From contig NZ_JASCIS010000056.1 in NCBI RefSeq assembly GCF_029968015.1, positions 1-46,420 on the forward strand: a DNA stretch of 46,420 bases, given 5' to 3'. Of this stretch, positions 15,493 through 23,828 are shown one piece after another (position 1 is the first letter of the stretch; each line of letters opens with the position of its first letter). The notes beneath the pieces are model-generated. The model ran no database searches. It had not been told where the DNA came from and saw only the letters and a program-made list of their open reading frames with translations. Source of the DNA: Streptomyces luteolus. Its GTDB lineage: Bacteria > Actinomycetota > Actinomycetes > Streptomycetales > Streptomycetaceae. The translations under genes were made by a program, and so were the position numbers.

Positions 15493-17435
15493 CTTCCGAG
15501 CTCCTCTTCGCTGAGGTACTTGACCAGCTCTTCCTTCTCGAACAGGGCGAGCAGGTCGGGTCGGATGGGTTCGGTCTCCTCGCGTTCGAGGCGGATCTGG
15601 CCGCGCACCGGGTCGGTCGCCGCGAGCCCGCCGGTCGGATCGGCCAGCCGGCAGAGCAGGTTGGCGTGCCGCCACTGCCGGTCCATCTCGGGCCAGTCCT
15701 CGCGGGTGTGCCCGCCGCGCGACTCGGTGCGCTCCAGGGCGGCCCGCGCGATGCACTCCGAGACGAGCAGCATGTTCCGCAGGTCCAGGGCGAGGTGCCA
15801 GCCGGGGTTGAACTGCCGGTGCCCCTCGACCCCGGCCCGCCGCGCCCGCACCCGCAGATCGGCCAGCTTCTTCAGGGCCTGCTCCATCTCGGGCTCCCGC
15901 CGGATGATCCCGACGAGATCGTTCATGGCCTGCTGCAACTCCTGATGCAGGGTGTACGGGTTCTCCGGCGGCCGCCCCTCCTCCGCCTCACCAGGCGTGG
16001 GACCCTCCGCCGAGAACGGCCGCAGCGCCTCGGCCGCGGCGGCGTCCACCTGGACCTCGTCGAGCACGGGCCGTTCACCGAGCCCGGCCGCGTACTGCGC
16101 CGCGTGCAGCCCGGCCCGCCGCCCGAACACAAGGAGGTCGGAGAGCGAGTTCCCGCCGAGCCGGTTGGAGCCGTGCATACCGCCGGCCACCTCGCCCGCC
16201 GCGTAGAGGCCCGGCACGCCGCGCGCGGCCGCCGAGTCCGAGTCGACCGCGATGCCGCCCATGACGTAGTGGCAGGTCGGGCCGACCTCCATCGCCTCGG
16301 CGGTGATGTCGACGTCGGCCAGCTCCTTGAACTGGTGGTACATGGACGGCAGCCGGCGCCGGATCACCTCGGCGGGCATCCGCGTCGACACGTCCAGGAA
16401 CACCCCGCCGTGCGGGGAGCCGCGCCCGGCCTTCACCTCGGCGTTGATGGCGCGGGCCACCTCGTCGCGGGGCAGCAGCTCCGGCGGGCGGCGGTTGTTC
16501 TCGGGGTCGTCGTACCAGCGGTCGCCCTCGGCCTCGGACTCCGCGTACTTCTCCTTGAAGACGTCCGGGATGTAGTCGAACATGAACCGCTTGCCCTCGG
16601 AGTTCCGGAGCACCCCGCCGTCGCCGCGCACCGACTCGGTGACCAGGATGCCCTTCACGGACGGCGGCCAGACCATGCCCGTCGGGTGGAACTGCACGAA
16701 CTCCATGTTGAGCAGCGGGGCGCCCGCGAGCAGGGCAAGGGCATGGCCGTCCCCCGTGTACTCCCACGAGTTGGACGTCACCTTGAAGGACTTGCCGATG
16801 CCACCGGTCGCGATCACCACGGCCGACGCCTCGATGACGAAGAACCGCCCGGACTCCCGCTCGTAACAGAAGACTCCGGCGACCCGGCCCGCGGCGTCCT
16901 TCACGATCCGGGTGACGGTGCACTCCTGGAAGACCTTCAACCCGGCTTCGTAGTCCCCGCTCTCCCGGAAGTCCTCCTGCTGCAGCGCGACGATCTTCTG
17001 CTGCAGCGTGCGGATCAGCTCAAGTCCCGTACGGTCGCCGACGTGCGCGAGCCGCGGGTACTCGTGGCCGCCGAAGTTCCGCTGCGAGATCCGCCCGTCC
17101 GCGGTCCGGTCGAAGAGCGCGCCCCAGGTCTCCAACTCCCAGACGCGGTCCGGGGCTTCCTGCGCGTGCAGCTCGGCCATCCGCCACTGGTTGAGGAACT
17201 TGCCGCCGCGCATCGTGTCGCGGAAGTGCACCTCCCAGCCGTCGTGCTCGTTGGCGTTGCCCATCGCCGCGGCGATGCCGCCCTCGGCCATCACCGTGTG
17301 CGCCTTGCCGAACAGCGACTTGCAGATCACGGCCGTACGAGCACCCTGCTCGCGCGCCTCGGTCGCGGCGCGCAGACCGGCGCCGCCCGCGCCGACCACG
17401 ACCACGTCCCACCGCTGCCGCTCCACCTGAGTCAT
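15489..17435 (-). CDS. sdhA: Succinate dehydrogenase/fumarate reductase flavoprotein subunit
   Basis: Product of 648 residues that oxidises succinate to fumarate with FAD. The Rossmann loop VVVGAGGAGLRAA is at about 12-24, the covalent-FAD histidine is H46 in KAHTVMAEGG, and the capping/catalytic text includes FVQFHPTGM and RLGGNSLSDLLVFGRRAG. The length matches the Sdh1 flavoprotein of mycobacteria (about 646 residues, from memory) rather than the shorter classical SdhA. ATG 17435 follows aaggg at good spacing. It lies 13 bases after sdhC and overlaps sdhB, so translation is probably coupled. Confidence 0.96.
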   Translation of the reverse strand: MTQVERQRWDVVVVGAGGAGLRAATEAREQGARTAVICKSLFGKAHTVMAEGGIAAAMGNANEHDGWEVHFRDTMRGGKFLNQWRMAELHAQEAPDRVWELETWGALFDRTADGRISQRNFGGHEYPRLAHVGDRTGLELIRTLQQKIVALQQEDFRESGDYEAGLKVFQECTVTRIVKDAAGRVAGVFCYERESGRFFVIEASAVVIATGGIGKSFKVTSNSWEYTGDGHALALLAGAPLLNMEFVQFHPTGMVWPPSVKGILVTESVRGDGGVLRNSEGKRFMFDYIPDVFKEKYAESEAEGDRWYDDPENNRRPPELLPRDEVARAINAEVKAGRGSPHGGVFLDVSTRMPAEVIRRRLPSMYHQFKELADVDITAEAMEVGPTCHYVMGGIAVDSDSAAARGVPGLYAAGEVAGGMHGSNRLGGNSLSDLLVFGRRAGLHAAQYAAGLGERPVLDEVQVDAAAAEALRPFSAEGPTPGEAEEGRPPENPYTLHQELQQAMNDLVGIIRREPEMEQALKKLADLRVRARRAGVEGHRQFNPGWHLALDLRNMLLVSECIARAALERTESRGGHTREDWPEMDRQWRHANLLCRLADPTGGLAATDPVRGQIRLEREETEPIRPDLLALFEKEELVKYLSEEELGS

Positions 17436-17448
17436 CGAGGCACCCTTC

Positions 17449-18273
17449 CTAGAAGAACCGCGGGTCGGCGAAGGCGCCGGTGGCGAGCAGATACACGTAC
17501 AGGTCGGCGGCGGCCACGCTGATCAACGAGGCCCAGGCGAGCTGCATATGGCGGGCGTTCAGCTTCCCCACCCACTGCCACATCCGGTACCGCACCGGGT
17601 GCTTCGAGAAGTGCTTCAGCTTGCCGCCGACGATGTGCCGGCAGGAGTGGCAGGACAGTGTGTACGCCCAGATCAGCCCGATGTTGACGAGAAAGACGAG
17701 CGTCCCGAGCCCCATGTGCCCCCACGCGTACCGCTCGTCCCGGAAGGCGAGCACGGTGTCGTACGTGAGGATCGCGGCGACCGGCACGGCCGCGTAGAAG
17801 AAGTACCGGTGGATGTTCTGCAGGATCAGCGGGAAGCGCGTCTCACCGCTGTACTTCTTGTGCGGCTCGGCCACGGCGCAGGCGGGCGGCGAGGCCCAGA
17901 AGCCCCGGTAGTACGCCTTGCGGTAGTAGTAGCAGGTCAGCCGGAAGCCGAGCGGGAAGATCAGGATCAGGAGGGCGGGGGAGAGGCCCCACCAGCTCCC
18001 GAAGATCTCCCAGTTGGGCCCGCCCTTCATGGGGACGCAGTTCTCCGCCAGGCACGGCGAGTAGAACGGCGAGACATAGGGCGCCGCGTAGTAGTCCGCG
18101 TTCGCGAAGGCCCGCCAGGTCGAGTAGACGACGAAGGCGAGCAGGCCCGCGGCGGTCAGCGCGGGCGACAGCCACCAGCGGTCGGTGCGCAGATGCGGGG
18201 CGGCGATGGCGGCACGCGAGGCGCCGCGCACCCCGCCCGCGGGATCGAGGTCGGGTTCGGTGCCAGTGGCCAA
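17449..18273 (-). CDS. sdhC: Succinate dehydrogenase membrane anchor, Sdh1 type
   Basis: Product of 274 residues with about five membrane helices. It is not the short heme-b SdhC/SdhD pair but the longer single anchor found with actinobacterial Sdh1. C208, H209, C211 and H213 form the motif CHSCRH at the end of a helix, followed by a basic loop. Sdh1 of Mycobacterium smegmatis was reported to hold a membrane-embedded Rieske-type [2Fe-2S] cluster in this subunit, and the motif here is a candidate for its ligands. A second Cys pair (C74, C79) lies in the loop SPCLAENC. The TTG start at 18273 has ggag eight bases upstream. It is the first gene of the sdh operon. Confidence 0.88.
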   Translation of the reverse strand: MATGTEPDLDPAGGVRGASRAAIAAPHLRTDRWWLSPALTAAGLLAFVVYSTWRAFANADYYAAPYVSPFYSPCLAENCVPMKGGPNWEIFGSWWGLSPALLILIFPLGFRLTCYYYRKAYYRGFWASPPACAVAEPHKKYSGETRFPLILQNIHRYFFYAAVPVAAILTYDTVLAFRDERYAWGHMGLGTLVFLVNIGLIWAYTLSCHSCRHIVGGKLKHFSKHPVRYRMWQWVGKLNARHMQLAWASLISVAAADLYVYLLATGAFADPRFF

Positions 18274-18340
18274 CAGGATCTCCAGTGGGGAGAGCTACCG
18301 GTCGTCGGTGGGGGGACGGGGTGGGTTCCGCGGGCCGGTG

Positions 18341-18628
18341 TCAGGGTGCGCGCCGGTCCTTCGCGCCCAGGCCCTCGTCGTCCACGTCCGACCACAGGGA
18401 GTTGTCGTACGGCTTGTCCGGGATCCGGATCACCTCGGGGCGGACGCCGGGGTCCTCTCCGGGTGAGGCCTCGCGGAGCTGGGCGAGGCTGGCGCGCAGA
18501 TGGTCGGTGTCCGCGCGCACCCGGCGTACGTCAAGGGTGTCGCCGACCTGCCGCCCCAGGCTGTCGACGGAGCGTCCGAGCTCGTCCAGGGAGCGCTGCG
18601 CGGCTTTCAGATCGTCTTGAAGAGACAT
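18341..18628 (-). CDS. Small conserved-looking coiled-coil protein, function unknown
   Basis: Product of 95 residues. The first 60 residues are amphipathic helix with heptads (MSLQDDLKAAQRSLDELGRS, then a DHLRASLAQLRE run), and the rest is an acidic tail with VIRIPDKPYDNSLWSDVDDE. No signal peptide, membrane segment or known domain is seen. ATG 18628 has gtgagg about eight bases upstream; GTG 18640 would add four residues. It precedes the sdh operon by 67 bases on the same strand and could share its promoter, but the gap may hold a separate one. Confidence 0.7.
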   Translation of the reverse strand: MSLQDDLKAAQRSLDELGRSVDSLGRQVGDTLDVRRVRADTDHLRASLAQLREASPGEDPGVRPEVIRIPDKPYDNSLWSDVDDEGLGAKDRRAP

Positions 18629-19070
18629 GATTGCCCTCACTTCCGCGGTGGTGCGGTGGCATCCTCATGCGCCTGCGAGTGTCGCGCGTCACATCCTGGG
18701 TTGTGAAGGGATACGCGCGGATTGAACGCTTCGGTGCACCGAGTGGCGGGTCCCTTGCGCTCAGCGCCCGCGATCGACCTCCGGTGGCCGCGCACTCGCT
18801 CAGCGGCAGGGCGGCCGGCCCTCAGCTGTACGGCCCGCCGTCCCACCTTCGACGGTACGCCTCGACGGCGTCTCCACCCTCGGCCGACTGGCGCTGTTGG
18901 GCCGGGCGGGTGGGGTTCGGGCGGCGTGTCGCCGTGTCTGTGGCGCGGGCGCCCGCCGGTCACCTTCAGTGGGGGCGATAGGTGTGATCAACTCCTTATA
19001 CCGCCAAACGTGATCAAACCCGGCCTACACCGGATTCGGGCGGCCGGGCGAGCCCCGGAGGTACCTAGCC
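18629..19070. other. Divergent intergenic region, 442 bases
   Basis: It lies between the small coiled-coil gene (-) and the orphan lipoprotein gene (+). It has lower coding bias than its neighbours and no convincing ORF; a 108-codon open frame at 18637-18963 (-) is Arg/Pro-rich and has no family look. The right end holds two gtgatcaa copies and a cttata string (18984-19017) and the ribosome site cggaggt (19056-19062). Confidence 0.6.
18984..19017 (+). promoter_or_regulatory. Two gtgatcaa repeats flanking a -10-like cttata
   Basis: gtgatcaa occurs at 18984-18991 and 19010-19017, 26 bases apart, with cttata between them. They lie 54-87 bases before the ATG of the orphan lipoprotein. TGATCA is itself palindromic. 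This could be an operator over a promoter; the evidence is only sequence symmetry and position. Confidence 0.3.
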
Positions 19071-21443
19071 ATGGCCCGACTCGATTCGGCCGGCGTCAGA
19101 AAGCGCCATGTCCGCAGAGCTGCCGCCCTCCTCACCACGGGAGTCCTCGCCGTGCCCGCCCTGGCCGGCTGCGGCTCGGGCGACGAGTCCGGCGCCCCCG
19201 CCGCCGGTCAGGACATCGCGCCCGCGGCACGCGACCGACTCGTCGACGGGGGCAAGGTCACCTGGGCCGTGGACGGACTGCCGCAGACCCTCAACTCCTT
19301 CCAGGCCGACGCCGATCCGGCCACGAACCGCGTCGCCGGCGCCGTACTCCCGTCGATGTTCACGCTCGACGAGAAGGGCCGGCCGCAGACCAACCCGGAC
19401 TTCCTGGAGAAGGCCGAGATCATCGAGCGCGAGCCCAAGCAGGTCGTGCTCTACAAGCTCAACCAGCAGGCGGTCTGGAGCGACGGCCGGGAGATCGGCG
19501 CCGCCGACTTCGCCGCCCAGTGGCGCGCCCTGTCCGGCAAGGACAGCGCGTACTGGACCGCCCGCAACGCCGGGTACGACCGCATCGAGAAGGTCGAGCG
19601 CGGTGCCAACAACCTGGAGGTACGGGTCACCTTCGCCAAGCCGTACGCGGACTGGCGCTCGCTGTTCTCGCCGCTGTACCCCAAGGAGGTCATGGGGACG
19701 CCGGACACCTTCAACGACGGGGCGCGCGGCAAGCTGAAGGTCTCCGCGGGACCGTTCCGCGTCGCGAAGACGGACCGCGAGGCGGGCGAGATGACGCTGG
19801 TCCGCAACCCCCGCTGGTGGGGTGAGCCCGCCAAGCTGGAGAAGCTGGTCTTCCGTGCCGTACCGCGCGCACAGCGGGCCGCCGCGCTCGCCGAGGGCAA
19901 GGTCGACCTGGCCGAGATCGGCGCCGAAGACGCCGAGCGGATCGAGCTCGCCCGCCGCGAGGGCGGCGCCAAGGGCCCGCTGACCCACGGCCCCGGCGCC
20001 GACCTGACCCCCGCACAGGCGCTGCGCTCCTGGGCGATCGCACACGGCGCGAAAGGGGAGGAGCAGGCGGACGAGGAGATCGAAGCCCGCCAGAAGAACC
20101 GCAAGGCGATCAAGCGGTACGCGGAACAGCAGAGCGGCCTGCGCGCCTTCAAGGTCCGCAAGTCCCTCGAACCGGCCTACACCCAGCTCGCCCTGAACGG
20201 TGCCGAGGGCCCGCTCGCCGACGAGCGCGTCCGCCGTGCCGTGGCCCGCGCCATCGACCGCACCGAGATCGCCGAGACCGTGCTCAAGCCGCTCGGCCTC
20301 CCCGCGAAGCCGGTCGGCAGCCACCTCGCCCTCGCCGGGCAGTACGCGTACGCCGACAACAGCAAGGCCCTCGGCAGCCAGGACACCGCCGAGGCGCAGG
20401 CCCTGCTCGCCGAGGCGGGCTGGGAGCGCGGCGGCGCGATCGAGGAGAAGGGCGCGGGCTCCGAGTCCGAGAAGAAGGGCAAGTCGGAGAAGGACTCCGA
20501 GGCCGGCTCGTCCGGCTCCGAGTCCGAGTCCGGCGACGGCACGTACATCGTCGGGCAGGACGACAAGCCCGCCGACCGGGACGACCGGCAGCAGGCGAAG
20601 AGCAGGGACGCGGTCCCGGGCGCGTACGCCCCGAAGGGCACGGCCGCCCCGAAGGACGAGAAGGACAAGGACAAGAAGGAGGCCGATCCGCAGAAGAAGG
20701 AGCAGGGCAAGGAGCAGGGCAAGGAGCAGGACAAGGAGCAGGACAAGGAGAAGGGGAAGGGGGACAAGGAGAAGGGCAAGGGGGACAAGGAGAAGGGCAA
20801 GGGGGACAAGGAGAAGGGCGGCAAGAAGAAGGCCGAGGAAGGCGCCAAGGGTTCCGCGGCCAAGGCCGCCTCCGGGCCGATGGCCAAGGACGGCAAGGCG
20901 CTGACCCTCCGCTTCGTCCTGCCGTCCGGTCCCGGCTCGGAGGCGCTGCGTACCGTCGGCGACAAGATCTCCCGCATGCTGCAGCGGATCGGTGTCCGTA
21001 CGGAGATCGAGAAGGTCGAGGACGACAGCTACTTCAAGGACCACATCGCGTCCGGCCAGTACGACCTGGCGCTCTACTCGTGGCCCGCCTCCGCCTACCC
21101 GGCCACCGACGGCCGGCCGATCTTCGCCAAGCCGGTGCCCGCGGCCGACGGGTCGCTGAACGTCGAGCAGAACTACACCCGTGTCGGCACCGACCACATC
21201 GACCAGCTCTTCGAGCAGGCCGTGGCGGAGCTGGACGAGGCGAAGGCGCGGGAGCTGGTGCGGAAGGCCGACGCCCGGATCTGGGCCGCGGCCGGTTCCC
21301 TCCCGCTCTACCAGCGGCCGCAGCTTTACGCGGCGCGGCCGAACCTCGCCAACGTGGGCGCCTTCGGCTTCGAGACGCCGAGCTACGAGGACATCGGCTA
21401 CCTGAAGCGCGGTGCTGCCGCGGAGGGGCCGGAGAAGAAGTAG
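19071..21443 (+). CDS. Oligopeptide-binding-family lipoprotein with large charged insert
   Basis: Product of 790 residues, an extracellular solute-binding protein family 5 (OppA/DppA-like) lipoprotein. The lipobox LAGC puts the lipidated cysteine at C34. Family text includes KVTWAVDGLPQTLNSFQ, GPFRVAKTDREAGEMTLVRN, the helix with ADERVRRAVARAIDRTEIAE, and YDLALYSWPASAYP. Family members are usually about 500-600 residues; the excess is a Ser/Glu then Lys/Glu/Gly/Asp-rich insert at about 455-603, after LLAEAGWERGG. No permease or ATPase is attached, so it may deliver ligand to the importers downstream or act as a sensor. ATG 19071 has cggaggt eight bases upstream. Confidence 0.9.
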   Translation: MARLDSAGVRKRHVRRAAALLTTGVLAVPALAGCGSGDESGAPAAGQDIAPAARDRLVDGGKVTWAVDGLPQTLNSFQADADPATNRVAGAVLPSMFTLDEKGRPQTNPDFLEKAEIIEREPKQVVLYKLNQQAVWSDGREIGAADFAAQWRALSGKDSAYWTARNAGYDRIEKVERGANNLEVRVTFAKPYADWRSLFSPLYPKEVMGTPDTFNDGARGKLKVSAGPFRVAKTDREAGEMTLVRNPRWWGEPAKLEKLVFRAVPRAQRAAALAEGKVDLAEIGAEDAERIELARREGGAKGPLTHGPGADLTPAQALRSWAIAHGAKGEEQADEEIEARQKNRKAIKRYAEQQSGLRAFKVRKSLEPAYTQLALNGAEGPLADERVRRAVARAIDRTEIAETVLKPLGLPAKPVGSHLALAGQYAYADNSKALGSQDTAEAQALLAEAGWERGGAIEEKGAGSESEKKGKSEKDSEAGSSGSESESGDGTYIVGQDDKPADRDDRQQAKSRDAVPGAYAPKGTAAPKDEKDKDKKEADPQKKEQGKEQGKEQDKEQDKEKGKGDKEKGKGDKEKGKGDKEKGGKKKAEEGAKGSAAKAASGPMAKDGKALTLRFVLPSGPGSEALRTVGDKISRMLQRIGVRTEIEKVEDDSYFKDHIASGQYDLALYSWPASAYPATDGRPIFAKPVPAADGSLNVEQNYTRVGTDHIDQLFEQAVAELDEAKARELVRKADARIWAAAGSLPLYQRPQLYAARPNLANVGAFGFETPSYEDIGYLKRGAAAEGPEKK
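20708..20820 (+). repeat. Purine-rich coding tandem repeats (12-bp and 21-bp periods)
   Basis: Four 12-bp units (caaggagcaggg type) at 20708-20755 are followed by three 21-bp units (gggggacaaggagaagggca plus a) at 20759-20779, 20780-20800 and 20801-20820, the last partial. They encode KEQG/KEQD and GDKEKGK repeats. The coding strand from about 20650 to 20830 is nearly all purine apart from scattered C. All periods are multiples of three, so copy-number change keeps the frame. Confidence 0.92.
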
Positions 21444-21453
21444 CGCCGTCGTC

Positions 21454-21508
21454 GGGGTTCGGGGGCCAGCCCCCGGACCCCGGCTCCTCAAACGCCGGAG
21501 GGGCTGAT
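21454..21508. repeat. Terminator-like stem plus palindromic-element module
   Basis: ggggttcgggggc (21454-21466) pairs with gcccccggacccc (21469-21481) with one G-T wobble; gctcctcaaacgccggaggg (from 21482) follows, the module shared with 35721-35743 and, inverted, 35816-35838. It begins 11 bases after the orphan lipoprotein stop and probably acts as its terminator. Confidence 0.75.
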
Positions 21509-21542
21509 CAACCCCGCCCATGCCGCTTCCGCGACGTCAACG

Positions 21543-21548
21543 TAGGAT
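21543..21548 (+). promoter_or_regulatory. Candidate -10 box of typA
   Basis: TAGGAT fits the streptomycete vegetative -10 consensus TAGRRT. It lies 94 bases before ATG 21642, in the only gap before typA. No matching TTGACR hexamer is seen 16-19 bases upstream, so the call rests on the -10 alone. Confidence 0.35.
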
Positions 21549-21641
21549 GGGGTGAGGCCGTGGCGTGTCCAGCCCGGCAGGGCTCGCGTACCGGACCGTA
21601 CGCGCCAGCCGACCACTCTTCCCGGGAGAAGCGCCGCAAGT

Positions 21642-23549
21642 ATGCCCACGCGCCACGACATCCGTAACGTCGCCATCGTCGCCCACGTCGACCACGGCAA
21701 GACGACCATCGTCGACGCCATGCTCAAGCAGGCGGGTGCCTTCGCCGCGCACCAGCTCGAGTCGGTCGACGACCGGGTCATGGACTCCAACGACCTGGAG
21801 CGCGAGAAGGGCATCACCATTCTCGCGAAGAACACCGCGGTCAAGTACCACCCCAAGGACGGTGGCGACCCGATCACGATCAACATCATCGACACCCCCG
21901 GCCACGCCGACTTCGGTGGCGAGGTCGAGCGCGGCCTGTCGATGGTGGACGCGGTCGTGCTGCTCGTCGACGCCTCCGAGGGCCCGCTGCCGCAGACCCG
22001 CTTCGTGCTGCGCAAGGCCCTGATGCAGCGGCTGCCCGTCATCCTCTGCATCAACAAGACGGACCGCCCGGACTCCCGGATCGACGAGGTCGTCAACGAG
22101 ACGTACGACCTCTTCCTCGACCTGGACGCCGACGAGGACCAGATCGAGTTCCCGATCGTCTACGCCTGCGGCCGTGACGGCATCGCGTCGCTGACCAAGC
22201 CGGAGGACGGCACCGTCCCAGCGGACTCCACCAGCCTGGAGCCGTTCTTCAGCACGCTCCTGGAGCACGTCCCGGCGCCCAAGTTCGACGAGACCGGCCC
22301 GCTGCAGGCGCACGTCACCAACCTCGACGCCGACAACTTCCTCGGCCGTATCGCGCTGCTCCGCGTCGAGCAGGGCGAGCTGCGCAAGGGCCAGACCGTG
22401 GCCTGGATGAAGCGTGACGGCTCGGTCTCCAACGTCCGCATCTCCGAGCTGATGATGACCGAGGCGCTCACCCGCAAGCCCGCCGAGGTCGCGGGCCCCG
22501 GTGACATCTGCGCCGTCGCCGGTATCCCGGACATCATGATCGGCGAGACCCTGGCCGACCCGGAGAACCCGGTCGCGCTGCCGCTGATCACGGTCGACGA
22601 GCCCGCGATCTCCATGACGATCGGTACGAACACCTCGCCGCTGGTCGGCCGCGGCGGCACCGGCAAGGGCGCCGACGCGAAGGCCGCCGTCAAGGACCGC
22701 AAGGTCACCGCCCGCCAGGTGAAGGACCGCCTGGACCGCGAGCTGATCGGTAACGTCTCGCTGCGCGTCCTCGACACCGAGCGCCCCGACGCCTGGGAGG
22801 TGCAGGGCCGCGGTGAGCTGGCGCTCGCCATCCTGGTCGAGCAGATGCGCCGCGAGGGCTTCGAGCTGACCATCGGCAAGCCGCAGGTCGTCACGCAGGA
22901 GATCGACGGCAAGACGCACGAGCCGGTCGAGCGCATGACGATCGACGTGCCCGAGGAGCACATGGGCGCCGTCACTCAGCTCATGGGCGTCCGCAAGGGC
23001 CGTATGGACAACATGTCGAACCACGGCTCCGGCTGGGTCCGCATGGAGTTCGTCGTCCCGTCGCGCGGCCTCATCGGCTTCCGTACGGAGTTCCTCACCA
23101 ACACCCGCGGTACGGGTATCGCGCACTCCATCCACGAGGGCCACGAGCCGTGGTTCGGCCAGCTGCAGACCCGTAACAACGGTTCGCTGGTCGCCGACCG
23201 CGCCGGTTCGGTCACCCCGTTCGCGATGATCAACCTGCAGGAGCGCGGCGTCCTGTTCACCGAGCCCGGCACCGAGGTGTACGAGGGCATGATCGTCGGC
23301 GAGAACTCGCGCTCCGACGACATGGACGTGAACATCACCAAGGAGAAGAAGCTCACCAACATGCGTGCGGCTTCCGCGGACACCACCGAGAACGTGGTGC
23401 CGGCCCGCAAGCTCTCCCTGGAGCAGTGCCTGGAGTTCTGCCGCGACGACGAGTGCGTCGAGGTGACCCCGGAGGCCGTGCGTATCCGCAAGGTCAACCT
23501 GAACAAGACCGAGCGCGCCCGCAGCGCCTCGCGCGCCAAGCACAGCTGA
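21642..23549 (+). CDS. typA: Translational GTPase TypA/BipA
   Basis: Product of 635 residues. The GTPase domain (about 1-200) shows G1 AHVDHGKTT (14-22), G3 DTPGHADF and G4 NKTD. Domain II, the EF-G-like domains and the BipA-specific C-terminal region follow (MGVRKGRMDNM, RGLIGFRTEFLTNTRGTGI, RAASADTTENVVPARKLSLEQCLE). TypA binds the ribosome and is linked to ribosome assembly and stress or low-temperature growth. ATG 21642 begins MPTRHDIRNVAIVAHVDHGK, the usual family start, with gggag upstream; 30 extra in-frame codons exist before it. The stop codon lies in a short tandem repeat and a strong terminator follows. Confidence 0.97.
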   Translation: MPTRHDIRNVAIVAHVDHGKTTIVDAMLKQAGAFAAHQLESVDDRVMDSNDLEREKGITILAKNTAVKYHPKDGGDPITINIIDTPGHADFGGEVERGLSMVDAVVLLVDASEGPLPQTRFVLRKALMQRLPVILCINKTDRPDSRIDEVVNETYDLFLDLDADEDQIEFPIVYACGRDGIASLTKPEDGTVPADSTSLEPFFSTLLEHVPAPKFDETGPLQAHVTNLDADNFLGRIALLRVEQGELRKGQTVAWMKRDGSVSNVRISELMMTEALTRKPAEVAGPGDICAVAGIPDIMIGETLADPENPVALPLITVDEPAISMTIGTNTSPLVGRGGTGKGADAKAAVKDRKVTARQVKDRLDRELIGNVSLRVLDTERPDAWEVQGRGELALAILVEQMRREGFELTIGKPQVVTQEIDGKTHEPVERMTIDVPEEHMGAVTQLMGVRKGRMDNMSNHGSGWVRMEFVVPSRGLIGFRTEFLTNTRGTGIAHSIHEGHEPWFGQLQTRNNGSLVADRAGSVTPFAMINLQERGVLFTEPGTEVYEGMIVGENSRSDDMDVNITKEKKLTNMRAASADTTENVVPARKLSLEQCLEFCRDDECVEVTPEAVRIRKVNLNKTERARSASRAKHS

Positions 23550-23587
23550 GGCACCCAGCACAGCTGAGGCTCCGAAAAGCAGCTGAG
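23543..23587. repeat. Short tandem repeat across the typA stop codon
   Basis: cagctgag occurs at 23543-23550 (containing the TGA stop), 23561-23568 and 23580-23587, spaced 18-19 bases, with similar gcaccc/gcacac text after the units. It resembles the repeat over the NUDIX stop in position and unit length. Confidence 0.8.
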
Positions 23588-23622
23588 GCACCCGGCACAC
23601 CCGAGGTTCCGCAGGAGCCTTT

Positions 23623-23678
23623 CCGACTGGCCCGACTCCACGCCCAACTCGGCGTAGAGTCGGGCCAGTCGGCGTTTT
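23623..23678 (+). terminator. Strong terminator downstream of typA
   Basis: ccgactggcccgactc (23623-23638) pairs perfectly over 16 bp with gagtcgggccagtcgg (23657-23672), an 18-base loop between, followed by cgtttt. This is the clearest intrinsic-type terminator of the window apart from 29996-30031. Confidence 0.9.
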
Positions 23679-23790
23679 CGGGGCCGATCCCGGCGTCGGG
23701 TCTACGCGCCTTGAACGGACATGACCTGCGGCGCCGTACGCGCAACTGATTTTGTCTCACGAGCCGTCCGAATACCGGACGTGGCTGACC

Positions 23791-23828
23791 GATAGATGTA
23801 TAACGAGTCCGTTTCGCGGCCATCTATC
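23791..23828 (+). promoter_or_regulatory. Inverted repeat enclosing a -10-like TATAAC
   Basis: gatagatg (23791-23798) and catctatc (23821-23828) form a perfect 8-bp inverted repeat with 22 bases between. TATAAC (23799-23804), one base from the -10 consensus, lies directly after the left arm. An operator overlapping the promoter of the first importer operon is the simple reading. The start codon is 276 bases away, which would give a long leader. Confidence 0.45.

Noticed and set aside
14722..18273. Fumarate reductase rather than succinate dehydrogenase
   Set aside because: Sequence alone cannot separate the two fully, but subunit lengths and the C-A-B order match the aerobic Sdh1-type enzyme of actinobacteria.
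18637..18963. A 108-codon minus-strand open frame in the gap before the orphan lipoprotein
   Set aside because: Arg/Pro-rich, no ribosome site and no family resemblance; treated as intergenic.
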